From: Tipula vernalis
Lineage: Eukaryota; Arthropoda; Insecta; Diptera; Tipulidae
Length of the DNA stretch: 64,000 bases
NCBI GenBank assembly: GCA_958295665.1
Contig: OY282560.1
Span: 92,666,311-92,730,310 of the forward strand
Direction: 5' to 3'
The translations under genes and the position numbers were made by a program. The notes beneath the pieces were generated by a model. The model searched no databases. It was not told the DNA's origin and was given only the letters and a program-made list of their open reading frames with translations. Positions 39,031-52,034 of the stretch are shown here, piece by piece; positions within the stretch are counted from its first letter, which is position 1, and each line of letters begins with the position of its first letter.

Positions 39031-40241
39031 ATGGTCCGATTACGATGCTTGAGACTTCTATCAATAGGTTTCGGGACGTGTAATTGCTGTGACAATTTTC
39101 ATTTTGATTGCTCGATTATTTCTAAACATTTCTTAAAAATTTCAATTTTATTAAAAATCAACTGTGCTATAGCCCACAAGTTTTTGGGCAGCAAAAATCT
39201 AAAATGCTCCGATTACGATGGTTGATACCTCTATCAAAAGGTTTCGGGACCTGTAATTGCTGTGACAATTTTCATTTTGATTGCTCGATTGTTTCTAAAC
39301 ATTTCTTAGAAAATTAAATTTTATTGAAAATTAACTGGGCTATAGCCCACAAGTTTTTGGGCGGCAAAAATCTAAAATGCTCCGATTACGATGTATGATA
39401 CCTCTATCAAAAGGTTTCGGGACCTGTAATTGCTGTGACAATTTTCAGTTTGATTGCTCGATTGTTTTTAAACATTTCTTAGAAAATTCAATTTTATTGA
39501 AAATTAACTGGGCTATAGCCCACAAGTTTTTGGGCGGCAAAAATCTAAAATGGTCCGATTACGATGGTTGATACCTCTATCAATAGGTTTCGGGACCTGT
39601 AATTGCTGTGACAATTTTCATTTTGATTGCTCGATTGTTTCTAAACATTTCTTAGAAAATTCAATTTTATTGAAAATTAACTGGGCTATAGCCCACAAGT
39701 TTTTGGGCGGCAAAAATCTAAAATGCTTCGATTACGATGGTTGATACCTCTATCAAAAGGTTTCGGGACCTGTAATTGCTGTGACAATTTTCATTTTGAT
39801 TGCTCGATTGTTTCTAAACATTTCTTAGAAAATTCAATTTTATTGAAAATTAACTGGGCTATAGCCCACAAGTTTTTGGGCGGCAAAAATCTAAAATGCT
39901 CCGATTACGATGTATGATACCTCTATCAAAAGGTTTCGGGACCTGTAATTGCTGTGACAATTTTCAGTTTGATTGCTCGATTGTTTTTAAACATTTCTTA
40001 GAAAATTCAATTTTATTGAAAATTAACTGGGCTATAGCCCACAAGTTTTTGGGCGGCAAAAATCTAAAATGGTCCGATTACGATGGTTGATACCTCTATC
40101 AATAGGTTTCGGGACCTGTAATTGCTGTGACAATTTTCAGTTTGATTGCTCGATTGTTTTTAAACATTTCTTAGAAAATTCAATTTTATTGAAAATTAAC
40201 TGTGCTATAGCCCACAAGTTTTTGGGCGGCAAAAATCTAAA
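39031..40241 (+). repeat. Block rich in ATCAAAAGG monomers
   Basis: Order: B with CTTAAAAATTTC, an E-like copy with 35A, Q, E, E-like with 35A, Q, Q-like. Both full Q copies (39377, 39896) have the rare head GATGTATGATACC and lie 519 bp apart. That head is otherwise seen only at 43356. The 39204 copy has AAATTAAATTT. Confidence 0.8.
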
Positions 40242-41279
40242 ATGGTCCGATTACGATGGTTGATACCTCTATCAATAGGTTTCGGGACGTGTAATTGCTG
40301 TGACAATTTTCATTTTGATTGCTCGATTATTTCTAAACATTTCTTAGAAAATTCAATTTTATTGAAAATTAACTGGGCTATAGCCCACAAGTTTTTGGGC
40401 GGCAAAAATCTAAAATGGTCCGATTACGATGCTTGAGACTTCTATCAATAGGTTTCGGGACCTGTAATTGCTGTGACAATTTTCATTTTGATTGCTCGAT
40501 TGTTTCTAAACATTTCTTAGAAATTTCAATTTTATTGAAAATCAACTGTGCTATAGCCCACAAGTTTTTGGGCGGCAAAAATCTAAAATGGTCCGATTAC
40601 GATGGTTGATACCTCTATCAATAGGTTTCGGGACCTGTAATTGCTGTGACAATTTTCATTTTGATTGCTCGATTGTTTCTAAACATTTCTTAGAAAATTC
40701 AATTTTATTGAAAATTAACTGTGCTATAGCCCACAAGTTTTTGGGCGGCAAAAATCTAAAATGGTCCGATTACGATGGTTGATACCTCTATCAATAGGTT
40801 TCGGGACGTGTAATTGCTGTGACAATTTTCATTTTGATTGCTCGATTATTTCTAAACATTTCTTAGAAAATTCAATTTTATTGAAAATTAACTGGGCTAT
40901 AGCCCACAAGTTTTTGGGCGGCAAAAATCTAAAATGGTCCGATTACGATGCTTGAGACTTCTATCAATAGGTTTCGGGACCTGTAATTGCTGTGACAATT
41001 TTCATTTTGATTGCTCGATTGTTTCTAAACATTTCTTAGAAATTTCAATTTTATTGAAAATCAACTGTGCTATAGCCCACAAGTTTTTGGGCGGCAAAAA
41101 TCTAAAATGGTCCGATTACGATGGTTGATACCTCTATCAATAGGTTTCGGGACCTGTAATTGCTGTGACAATTTTCATTTTGATTGCTCGATTGTTTCTA
41201 AACATTTCTTAGAAAATTCAATTTTATTGAAAATTAACTGGGCTATAGCCCACAAGTTTTTGGGCGGCAAAAATCTAAA
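40242..41279 (+). repeat. 3-monomer unit, two tandem copies
   Basis: Each 519-bp unit is F, a C-head 88G copy with an EI-like tail (123G), and E. The E copies differ at 135 (T in the first, G in the second). Confidence 0.88.
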
Positions 41280-42663
41280 ATGGTCCGATTACGATGGTTG
41301 ATACCTCTATCAATAGGTTTCGGGACCTGTAATTGCTGTGACAATTTTCATTTTGATTGCTCGATTGTTTCTATACATTTCTTAGAAAATTCAATTTTAT
41401 TGAAAATTAACTGGGCTATAGCCCACAAGTTTTTGGGCGGCAAAAATCTAAAATGGTCCGATTACGATGCTTGAGACTTCTATCAATAGGTTTCGGGACG
41501 TGTAATTGCTGTGACAATTTTCATTTTGATTGCTCGATTATTTCTAAACATTTCTTAGAAATTTCAATTTTATTAAAAATCAACTGTGCTATAGCCCACA
41601 AGTTTTTGGGCGGCAAAAATCTAAAATGGTCCGATTACGATGGTTGATACCTCTATCAATAGGTTTCGGGACCTGTAATTGCTGTGACAATTTTCATTTT
41701 GATTGCTCGATTGTTTCTAAACATTTCTTAGAAAATTCAATTTTATTGAAAATTAACTGGGCTATAGCCCACAAGTTTTTGGGCGGCAAAAATCTAAAAT
41801 GGTCCGATTACGATGCTTGAGACTTCTATCAATAGGTTTCGGGACGTGTAATTGCTGTGACAATTTTCATTTTGATTGCTCGATTATTTCTAAACATTTC
41901 TTAGAAAATTCAATTTTATTGAAAATTAACTGGGCTATAGCCCACAAGTTTTTGGGCGGCAAAAATCTAAAATGGTCCGATTACGATGGTTGATACCTCT
42001 ATCAATAGGTTTCGGGACGTGTAATTGCTGTGACAATTTTCATTTTGATTGCTCGATTATTTCTAAATATTTCTTAGAAAATTCAATTTTATTGAAAATT
42101 AACTGGGCTATAGCCCACAAGTTTTTGGGCGGCAAAAATCTAAATTGGTCCGATTACGATGGTTGATACCTCTATCAATAGGTTTCGGGACGTGTAATTG
42201 CTGTGACAATTTTCATTTTGATTGCTCGATTATTTCTAAACATTTCTTAGAAATTTCAATTTTATTAAAAATCAACTGTGCTATAGCCCACAAGTTTTTG
42301 GGCGGCAAAAATCTAAAATGGTCCGATTACGATGGTTGATACCTCTATCAATAGGTTTCGGGACCTGTAATTGCTGTGACAATTTTCATTTTGATTGCTC
42401 GATTGTTTCTATACATTTCTTAGAAAATTCAATTTTATTGAAAATTAACTGGGCTATAGCCCACAAGTTTTTGGGCGGCAAAAATCTAAAATGGTCCGAT
42501 TACGATGCTTGAGACTTCTATCAATAGGTTTCGGGACGTGTAATTGCTGTGACAATTTTCATTTTGATTGCTCGATTATTTCTAAACATTTCTTAGAAAA
42601 TTCAATTTTATTGAAAATTAACTGGGCTATAGCCCACAAGTTTTTGGGCGGCAAAAATCTAAA
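41280..42663 (+). repeat. D-B-E-A-Y pentamer plus G-D-A
   Basis: A complete pentamer occupies 41280-42144. The following G D A lead into segment S. Order and junctions resemble 8579-9443 and 17579-18443. Confidence 0.85.
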
Positions 42664-44250
42664 ATGGTCCGATTACGATGGTTGATACCTCTATCAATAG
42701 GTTTCGGGACGTGTAATTGCTGTGACAATTTTCATTTTGATTGCTCGATTATTTCTAAATATTTCTTAGAAAATTCAATTTTATTGAAAATTAACTGGGC
42801 TATAGCCCACAAGTTTTTGGGCGGCAAAAATCTAAAATGGTCCGATTACGATGCTTGAGACTTCTATCAATAGGTTTCGGGACCTGTAATTGCTGTCACA
42901 ATTTTCATTTTGATTGCTCGATTATTTCTAAACATTTCTTAGAAAATTCAATTTTATTGAAAATCAACTGTGCTATAGCCCACAAGTTTTTGGGCGGCAA
43001 AAATCTAAAATGGTCCGATTACGATGGTTGATACCTCTATCAATAGGTTTCGGGACCTGTAATTGCTGTGACAATTTTCATTTTGATTGCTCGATTGTTT
43101 CTAAACATTTCTTAGAAAATTCAATTTTATTGAAAATTAACTGGGCTATAGCCCACAAGTTTTTGGGCGGCAAAAATCTAAAATGGTCCGATTACGATGG
43201 TTGATACCTCTATCAATATGTTTCGGGACCTGTAATTGCTGTGACAATTTTCATTTTGATTGCTCGATTGTTTCTAAACATTTCTTAGAAAATTCAATTT
43301 TATTGAAAATTAACTGGGCTATAGCCCACAAGTTTTTGGGCGGCAAAAATCTAAAATGCTCCGATTACGATGTATGATACCTCTATCAAAAGGTTTCGGG
43401 ACCTGTAATTGCTGTGACAATTTTCAGTTTGATTGCTCGATTGTTTTTAAACATTTCTTAGAAAATTCAATTTTATTGAAAATTAACTGGGCTATAGCCC
43501 ACAAGTTTTTGGGCGGCAAAAATCTAAAATGGTCCGATTACGATGGTTGATACCTCTATCAATAGGTTTCGGGACCTGTAATTGCTGTGACAATTTTCAT
43601 TTTGATTGCTCGATTGTTTCTAAACATTTCTTAGAAAATTCAATTTTATTGAAAATTAACTGGGCTATAGCCCACAAGTTTTTGGGCGGCAAAAATCTAA
43701 AATGCTCCGATTACGATGGTTGATACCTCTATCAAAAGGTTTCGGGACCTGTAATTGCTGTGACAATTTTCATTTTGATTGCTCGATTGTTTCTAAACAT
43801 TTCTTAGAAAATTCAATTTTATTGAAAATTAACTGGGCTATAGCCCACAAGTTTTTGGGCGGCAAAAATCTAAAATGCTCCGATTACGATGGTTGATACC
43901 TCTATCAAAAGGTTTCGGGACCTGTAATTGCTGTGACAATTTTCAGTTTGATTGCTCGATTGTTTCTAAACATTTCTTAGAAAATTCAATTTTATTGAAA
44001 ATTAACTGGGCTATAGCCCACAAGTTTTTGGGCGGCAAAAATCTAAAATGGTCCGATTACGATGCTTGAGACTTCTATCAATAGGTTTCGGGACGTGTAA
44101 TTGCTGTGACAATTTACATTTTGATTGCTCGATTGTTTCTATACATTTCTTAGAAAATTCAATTTTATTGAAAATTAACTGTGCTATAGCCGATGGTCCG
44201 AAAATTAACTGGGCTATAGCCCACAAGTTTTTGGGCGGCAAAAATCTAAA
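42664..44250 (+). repeat. 9-monomer segment S, copy 1
   Basis: Order: Y, A-like with CTGTCAC, E, E, Q, E, two 35A copies, then the 203-bp copy. Private marks ATCAATATG (43183 copy) and ACAATTTACATT (44048 copy) recur at +3,662 bp in 46326-47882. That offset is 21 monomers plus 29 bp, which equals the indels lying between. Confidence 0.85.
44048..44250 (+). repeat. 203-bp monomer with 30-bp insertion
   Basis: At 44192-44221, after GTGCTATAGCC, there are 8 bases (GATGGTCC) followed by a second 22-bp copy of the segment that ends in the palindrome. The first copy has the 135T state and the inserted copy 135G, so the insert came from another monomer. The partner copy in segment S (47710) lacks it. 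Confidence 0.92.
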
Positions 44251-44425
44251 ATGGTCTGATTACGATGCTTGAGACTTCTATCAATAGGTTTCGGGACGTG
44301 TAATTGCGCTGTGACAATTTTCATTTTGATTGCTCGATTATTTCTAAACATTTCTTAGAAATTTCAATTTTATTAAAAATCAACAGTGCTATAGCCCACA
44401 AGTTTTTGGGCGGCAAAAATCTAAA
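44251..44425 (+). repeat. 175-bp monomer with GC insertion
   Basis: TAATTGCGCTGTGAC at 44301-44315 has two extra bases in the conserved block. A C-head copy with EI tail and CAACAGTGC, it follows TGGTCTGATT. The same GC insertion occurs at 55896. Confidence 0.9.
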
Positions 44426-45117
44426 ATGGTCCGATTACGATGGTTGATACCTCTATCAATAGGTTTCGGGACCTGTAATTGCTGTGACAATTTTCATTTT
44501 GATTGCTCGATTGTTTCTAAACATTTCTTAGAAAATTCAATTTTATTGAAAATTAACTGGGCTATAGCCCACAAGTTTTTGGGCGGCAAAAATCTAAAAT
44601 GGTCCGATTACGATGCTTGAGACTTCTATCAATAGGTTTCGGGACGTGTAATTGCTGTGACAATTTTCATTTTGATTGCTCGATTATTTCTAAACATTTC
44701 TTAGAAAATTCAATTTTATTGAAAATTAACTGGGCTATAGCCCACAAGTTTTTGGGCGGCAAAAATCTAAAATGGTCCGATTACGATGGTTGATACCTCT
44801 ATCAATAGGTTTCGGGACGTGTAATTGCTGTGACAATTTTCATTTTGATTGCTCGATTATTTCTAAATATTTCTTAGAAAATTCAATTTTATTGAAAATT
44901 AACTGGGCTATAGCCCACAAGTTTTTGGGCGGCAAAAATCTAAAATGGTCCGATTACGATGGTTGAGACTTCTATCAATAGGTTTCGGGACGTGTAATTG
45001 CTGTGACAATTTTCATTTTGATTGCTCGATTATTTCTAAACATTTCTTAGAAAATTCAATTTTATTGAAAATTAACTGGGCTATAGCCCACAAGTTTTTG
45101 GGCGGCAAAAATCTAAA
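44426..45117 (+). repeat. E-A-Y and a hybrid-head monomer
   Basis: The fourth copy (44945) has GATGGTTGAGACTTC, W-type at 18 but C-type at 23 and 26. This is the reciprocal of the hybrid at 16368, 26056, 34187 and 50132. Confidence 0.8.
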
Positions 45118-46152
45118 TTGGTCCGATTACGATGGTTGATACCTCTATCAATAGGTTTCGGGACCTGTAATTGCTGTGACAATTTTCATTTTGATTGCTC
45201 GATTATTTCTAAACATTTCTTAGAAATTTCAATTTTATTAAAAATCAACTGTGCTATAGCCCACAAGTTTTTGGGCGGCAAAAATCTAAAATGGTCCGAT
45301 TACGATGGTTGATACCTCTATCAATAGGTTTCGGGACCTGTAATTGCTGTGACAATTTTCATTTTGATTGCTCGATTGTTTCTATACATTTCTTAGAAAA
45401 TTCAATTTTATTGAAAATTAACTGGGCAGCCCACAAGTTTTTGGGCGGCAAAAATCTAAAATAGTCCGATTACGATGCTTGAGACTTCTATCAATAGGTT
45501 TCGGGACGTGTAATTGCTGTGACAATTTTCATTTTGATTGCTCGATTATTTCTAAACATTTCTTAGAAAATTCAATTTTATTGAAAATTAACTGGGCTAT
45601 AGCCCACAAGTTTTTGGGCGGCAAAAATCTAAATTGGTCCGATTACGATGGTTGATACCTCTATCAATAGGTTTCGGGACCTGTAATTGCTGTGACAATT
45701 TTCATTTTGATTGCTCGATTATTTCTAAACATTTCTTAGAAATTTCAATTTTATTAAAAATCAACTGTGCTATAGCCCACAAGTTTTTGGGCGGCAAAAA
45801 TCTAAAATGGTCCGATTACGATGGTTGATACCTCTATCAATAGGTTTCGGGACCTGTAATTGCTGTGACAATTTTCATTTTGATTGCTCGATTGTTTCTA
45901 TACATTTCTTAGAAAATTCAATTTTATTGAAAATTAACTGGGCTATAGCCCACAAGTTTTTGGGCGGCAAAAATCTAAAATAGTCCGATTACGATGCTTG
46001 AGACTTCTATCAATAGGTTTCGGGACGTGTAATTGCTGTGACAATTTTCATTTTGATTGCTCGATTATTTCTAAACATTTCTTAGAAAATTCAATTTTAT
46101 TGAAAATCAACTGTGCTATAGCCCACAAGTTTTTGGGCGGCAAAAATCTAAA
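45118..46152 (+). repeat. 3-monomer unit G-D-A, two tandem copies
   Basis: Copies of 516 bp and 519 bp. In both, D is followed by AAAATAGTCC. The first D (45291) is the 170-bp monomer. The A copies differ in tail (the second has GAAAATCAACTGTGC). Confidence 0.85.
45291..45460 (+). repeat. 170-bp monomer, 3-bp deletion in the palindrome
   Basis: CTGGGCAGCCCAC at about 45422-45434 lacks three bases of the CTATAG centre. The adjacent sister copy at 45807 is full length, so the deletion came after the trimer duplication or was lost by conversion. Confidence 0.9.
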
Positions 46153-47882
46153 ATGGTCCGATTACGATGGTTGATACCTCTATCAATAGGTTTCGGGACC
46201 TGTAATTGCTGTGACAATTTTCATTTTGATTGCTCGATTGTTTCTAAACATTTCTTAGAAAATTCAATTTTATTGAAAATTAACTGGGATATAGCCCACA
46301 AGTTTTTGGGCGGCAAAAATCTAAAATGGTCCGATTACGATGGTTGATACCTCTATCAATAGGTTTCGGGACGTGTAATTGCTGTGACAATTTTCATTTT
46401 GATTGCTCATTTATTTCTAAATATTTCTTAGAAAATTCAATTTTATTGAAAATTAACTGGGCTATAGCCCACAAGTTTTTGGGCGGCAAAAATCTAAAAT
46501 GGTCCGATTACGATGCTTGAGACTTCTATCAATAGGTTTCGGGACGTGTAATTGCTGTGACAATTTTCATTTTGATTGCTCGATTATTTCTAAACATTTC
46601 TTAGAAAATTCAATTTTATTGAAAATCAACTGTGCTATAGCCCACAAGTTTTTGGGCGGCAAAAATCTAAAATGGTCCGATTACGATGGTTGATACCTCT
46701 ATCAATAGGTTTCGGGACCTGTAATTGCTGTGACAATTTTCATTTTGATTGCTCGATTGTTTCTAAACATTTCTTAGAAAATTCAATTTTATTGAAAATT
46801 AACTGGGCTATAGCCCACAAGTTTTTGGGCGGCAAAAATCTAAAATGGTCCGATTACGATGGTTGATACCTCTATCAATATGTTTCGGGACCTGTAATTG
46901 CTGTGACAATTTTCATTTTGATTGCTCGATTGTTTCTAAACATTTCTTAGAAAATTCAATTTTATTGAAAATTAACTGGGCTATAGCCCACAAGTTTTTG
47001 GGCGGCAAAAATCTAAAATGCTCCGATTACGATGGTTGATACCTCTATCAAAAGGTTTCGGGACCTGTAATTGCTGTGACAATTTTCAGTTTGATTGCTC
47101 GATTGTTTTTAAACATTTCTTAGAAAATTCAATTTTATTGAAAATTAACTGGGCTATAGCCCACAAGTTTTTGGGCGGCAAAAATCTAAAATGGTCCGAT
47201 TACGATGGTTGATACCTCTATCAATAGGTTTCGGGACCTGTAATTGCTGTGACAATTTTCATTTTGATTGCTCGATTATTTCTAAACATTTCTTAGAAAA
47301 TTCAATTTTATTGAAAATTAACTGGGCTATAGCCCACAAGTTTTTGGGCGGCAAAAATCTAAAATGCTCCGATTACGATGGTTGATACCTCTATCAAAAG
47401 GTTTCGGGACCTGTAATTGCTGTGACAATTTTCATTTTGATTGCTCGATTGTTTCTAAACATTTCTTAGAAAATTCAATTTTATTGAAAATTAACTGGGC
47501 TATAGCCCACAAGTTTTTGGGCGGCAAAAATCTAAAATGCTCCGATTACGATGGTTGATACCTCTATCAAAAGGTTTCGGGACCTGTAATTGCTGTGACA
47601 ATTTTCAGTTTGATTGCTCGATTGTTTCTAAACATTTCTTAGAAAATTCAATTTTATTGAAAATTAACTGGGCTATAGCCCACAAGTTTTTGGGCGGCAA
47701 AAATCTAAAATGGTCCGATTACGATGCTTGAGACTTCTATCAATAGGTTTCGGGACGTGTAATTGCTGTGACAATTTACATTTTGATTGCTCGATTGTTT
47801 CTATACATTTCTTAGAAAATTCAATTTTATTGAAAATTAACTGTGCTATAGCCCACAAGTTTTTGGGCGGCAAAAATCTAAA
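46153..47882 (+). repeat. E monomer, then segment S copy 2
   Basis: After an E copy with GGGATATAGCCC, 46326-47882 repeats 42664-44250: Y, A-like, E, E(ATCAATATG), Q, F (E in copy 1), two 35A copies, and the ACAATTTACATT copy at normal length. The Q at 47018 has a normal W head, while its partner at 43356 has GATGTATGATACC. The Y copy has GCTCATTTATTT. Confidence 0.83.
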
Positions 47883-50304
47883 ATGCTCCGATTACGATGG
47901 TTGATACCTCTTTCAATAGGTTTCGGGATCTGTAATTGCTGTGACAATTTTCATTTTGATTGCTCGATTATTTCTAAACATTTCTTAGAAAATTCAATTT
48001 TATTGAAAATTAACTGGGCTATAGCCCACAAGTTTTTGGGCGGCAAAAATCTAAATTGGTCCGATTACGATGGTTGATACCTCTATCAATAGGTTTCGGG
48101 ACGTGTAATTGCTGTGACAATTTTCATTTTGATTGCTCGATTATTTCTAAACATTTCTTAGAAATTTCAATTTTATTAAAAATCAACTGTGCTATAGCCC
48201 ACAAGTTTTTGGGCGGCAAAAATCTAAAATGGTCCGATTACGATGGTTGATACCTCTATCAATAGGTTTCGGGACCTGTAATTGCTGTGACAATTTTCAT
48301 TTTGATTGCTCGATTGTTTCTAAAAATTTCTTAGAAAATTCAATTTTATTGAAAATTAACTGGGCTATAGCCCACAAGTTTTTGGGCGGCAAAAATCTAA
48401 AATGGTCCGATTACGATGGTTGATACCTCTATCAATAGGTTTCGGGACCTGTAATTGCTGTGACAATTTTCATTTTGATTGCTCGATTGCTTCTAAACAT
48501 TTCTTAGAAAATTCAATTTTATTGAAAATTAACTGGGCTATAGCCCACAAGTTTTTGGGCGGCAAAAATCTAAAATGCTCCGATTACGATGGTTGATACC
48601 TCTATCAAAAGGTTTCGGGACGTGTAATTGCTGTGACAATTTTTAGTTTGATTGCTCCATTATTTCTAAACATTTCTTAGAAAATTCAATTTTATTGAAA
48701 ATTAACTGGGCTATAGCCCACAAGTTTTTGGGCGGCAAAAATCTAAATTGGTCCGATTACGATGGTTGATACCTCTATCAATAGGTTTCGGGACGTGTAA
48801 TTGCTGTGACAATTTTCATTTTGATTGCTCGATTATTTCTAAACATTTCTTAGAAATTTCAATTTTATTAAAAATCAACTGTGCTATAGCCCACAAGTTT
48901 TTGGGCGGCAAAAATCTAAAATGGTCCGATTACGATGGTTGATACCTCTATCAATAGGTTTCGGGACCTGTAATTGCTGTGACAATTTTCATTTTGATTG
49001 CTCGATTGTTTCTATACATTTCTTAGAAAATTCAATTTTATTGAAAATTAACTGGGCTATAGCCCACAAGTTTTTGGGCGGCAAAAATCTAAAATGGTCC
49101 GATTACGATGGTTGATACCTCTATCAATAGGTTTCGGGACCTGTAATTGCTGTGACAATTTTCATTTTGATTGCTCGATTATTTCTAAATATTTCTTAGA
49201 AAATTCAATTTTATTGAAAATTAACTGGGCTATAGCCCACAAGTTTTTGGGCGGCAAAAATCTAAAATGGTCCGATTACGATGCTTGAGACTTCTATCAA
49301 TAGGTTTCGGGACGTGTAATTGCTGTGACAATTTTCATTTTGATTGCTCGATTATTTCTAAACATTTCTTAGAAAATTCAATTTTATTGAAAATTAACTG
49401 GGCTATAGCCCACAAGTTTTTGGGCGGCAAAAATCTAAATTGGTCCGATTACGATGGTTGATACCTCTATCAATAGGTTTCGGGACGTGTAATTGCTGTG
49501 ACAATTTTCATTTTGATTGCTCGATTATTTCTAAACATTTCTTAGAAATTTCAATTTTATTAAAAATCAACTGTGCTATAGCCCACAAGTTTTTGGGCGG
49601 CAAAAATCTAAAATGGTCCGATTACGATGGTTGATACCTCTATCAATAGGTTTCGGGACCTGTAATTGCTGTGACAATTTTCATTTTGATTGCTCGATTG
49701 TTTCTATACATTTCTTAGAAAATTCAATTTTATTGAAAATTAACTGGGCTATAGCCCACAAGTTTTTGGGCGGCAAAAATCTAAAATGGTCCGATTACGA
49801 TGGTTGATACCTCTATCAAAAGGTTTCGGGACCTGTAATTGCTGTGACAATTTTCAGTTTGATTGCTCGATTATTTCTTAACATTTCTTAGAAATTTCAA
49901 TTTTATTAAAAATCAACTGTGCTATAGCCCACAAGTTTTTGGGCGGTAAAAATCTAAAATGGTCCGATTACGATGGTTGATACCTCTATCAATAGGTTTC
50001 GGGACCTGTAATTGCTGTGACAATTTTCATTTTGATTGCTCGATTGTTTCTAAACATTTCTTAGAAAATTCAATTTTATTGAAAATTAACTGGGCTATAG
50101 CCCACAAGTTTTTGGGCGGCAAAAATCTAAAATGGTCCGATTACGATGCTTGATACCTCTATCAAAAGGTTTCGGGACCTGTAATTGCTGTGACAATTTT
50201 CAGTTTGATTGCTCGATTGTTTTTAAACATTTCTTAGAAAATTCAATTTTATTGAAAATTAACTGTGCTATAGCCCACAAGTTTTTGGGCAGCAAAAATC
50301 TAAA
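47883..50304 (+). repeat. G-D-Y-A block with two chimeric monomers
   Basis: Order: F, G, E, E with ATTGCTTC, a chimera (48575), G D Y A G D, a chimera (49786), E, Q with hybrid head (50132). 48575 joins a 35A front to an F tail and has TTTTTAGTTT and GCTCCATT. 49786 joins a Q front (35A, 72G) to a C-type back (94T, EI, 162T). Confidence 0.78.
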
Positions 50305-52034
50305 ATGGTCCGATTACGATGGTTGATACCTCTATCAATAGGTTTCGGGACGTGTAATTGCTGTGACAATTTTCATTTTGATTGCTCGATTATTTCTAAA
50401 CATTTCTTAGAAAATTCAATTTTATTGAAAATTAACTGGGCTATAGCACACAAGTTTTTGGGCGGCAAAAATCTAAATTTGTCCGATTACGATGGTTGAT
50501 ACCTCTATCAATAGGTTTCGGGACGTGTAATTGCTGTGACAATTTTCATTTTGATTGCTCGATTATTTCTAAACATTTCTTAGAAATTTCAATTTTATTA
50601 AAAATCAACTGTGCTATAGCCCACAAGTTTTTGGGCGGCAAAAATCTAAAATGGTCCGATTACGATGGTTGATACCTCTATCAATAGGTTTCGGGACCTG
50701 TAATTGCTGTGACAATTTTCATTTTGATTGCTCGATTGTTTCTATACATTTCTTAGAAAATTCAATTTTATTGAAAATTAACTGGGCTATAGCCCACAAG
50801 TTTTTGGGCGGCAAAAATCTAAATTTGTCCGATTACGATGGTTGATACCTCTATCAATAGGTTTCGGGACGTGTAATTGCTGTGACAATTTTCATTTTGA
50901 TTGCTCGATTATTTCTAAACATTTCTTAGAAATTTCAATTTTATTAAAAATCAACTGTGCTATAGCCCACAAGTTTTTGGGCGGCAAAAATCTAAAATGG
51001 TCCGATTACGATGGTTGATACCTCTATCAATAGGTTTCGGGACCTGTAATTGCTGTGACAATTTTCATTTTGATTGCTCGATTGTTTCTAAACATTTCTT
51101 AGAAAATTCAATTTTATTGAAAATTAACTGGGCTATAGCCCACAAGTTTTTGGGCGGCAAAAATCTAAAATGGTCCGATTACGATGCTTGAGACTTCTAT
51201 CAATAGGTTTCGGGACGTGTAATTGCTGTGACAATTTTCATTTTGATTGCTCGATTATTTCTAAACATTTCTTAGAAAATTCAATTTTATTGAAAATTAA
51301 CTGGGCTATAGCCCACAAGTTTTTGGGCGGCAAAAATCTAAAATGGTCCGATTACGATGGTTGATACCTCTATCAATAGGTTTCGGGACCTGTAATTGCT
51401 GTGACAATTTTCATTTTGATTGCTCGATTGTTTCTATACATTTCTTAGAAAATTCAATTTTATTGAAAATTAACTGGGCTATAGCCCACAAGTTTTTGGG
51501 CGGCAAAAATCTAAAATGGTCCGATTACGATGCTTGAGACTTCTATCAATAGGTTTCGGGACGTGTAATTGCTGTGACAATTTTCATTTTGATTGCTCGA
51601 TTATTTCTAAACATTTCTTAGAAAATTCAATTTTATTGAAAATTAACTGGGCTATAGCCCACAAGTTTTTGGGCGGCAAAAATCTAAAATGGTCCGATTA
51701 CGATGGTTGATACCTCTATTAATAGGTTTCGGGACCTGTAATTGCTGTGACAATTTTCATTTTGATTGCTCGATTGTTTCTAAACATTTCTTAGAAAATT
51801 CAATTTTATTGAAAATTAACTGGGCTATAGCCCACAAGTTTTTGGGCGGCAAAAATCTAAAATGGTCCGATTACGATGCTTGAGACTTCTATCAATAGGT
51901 TTCGGGACGTGTAATTGCTGTGACAATTTTCATTTTGATTGCTCGATTATTTCTAAACATTTCTTAGAAAATTCAATTTTATTGAAAATTAACTGGGCTA
52001 TAGCCCACAAGTTTTTGGGCGGCAAAAATCTAAA
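50305..52034 (+). repeat. F-G-D-G-E-A then D-A-E-A
   Basis: The first six match 13077-14114 in order and in the AAATTTGTCC junctions. D G E A D here (50651-51515) also matches 53073-53937 at +2,422 bp (14 monomers). Rare changes: ATAGCACAC (50305 copy) and CTCTATTAATAGG (51689 copy). Confidence 0.8.

Noticed and set aside
44011..44241. Reverse-strand frames of 66-76 residues (also at 3186, 35707, 47673, 54766)
   Set aside because: Opened by chance variants on the opposite strand of the same repeat; isolated and not conserved among copies.
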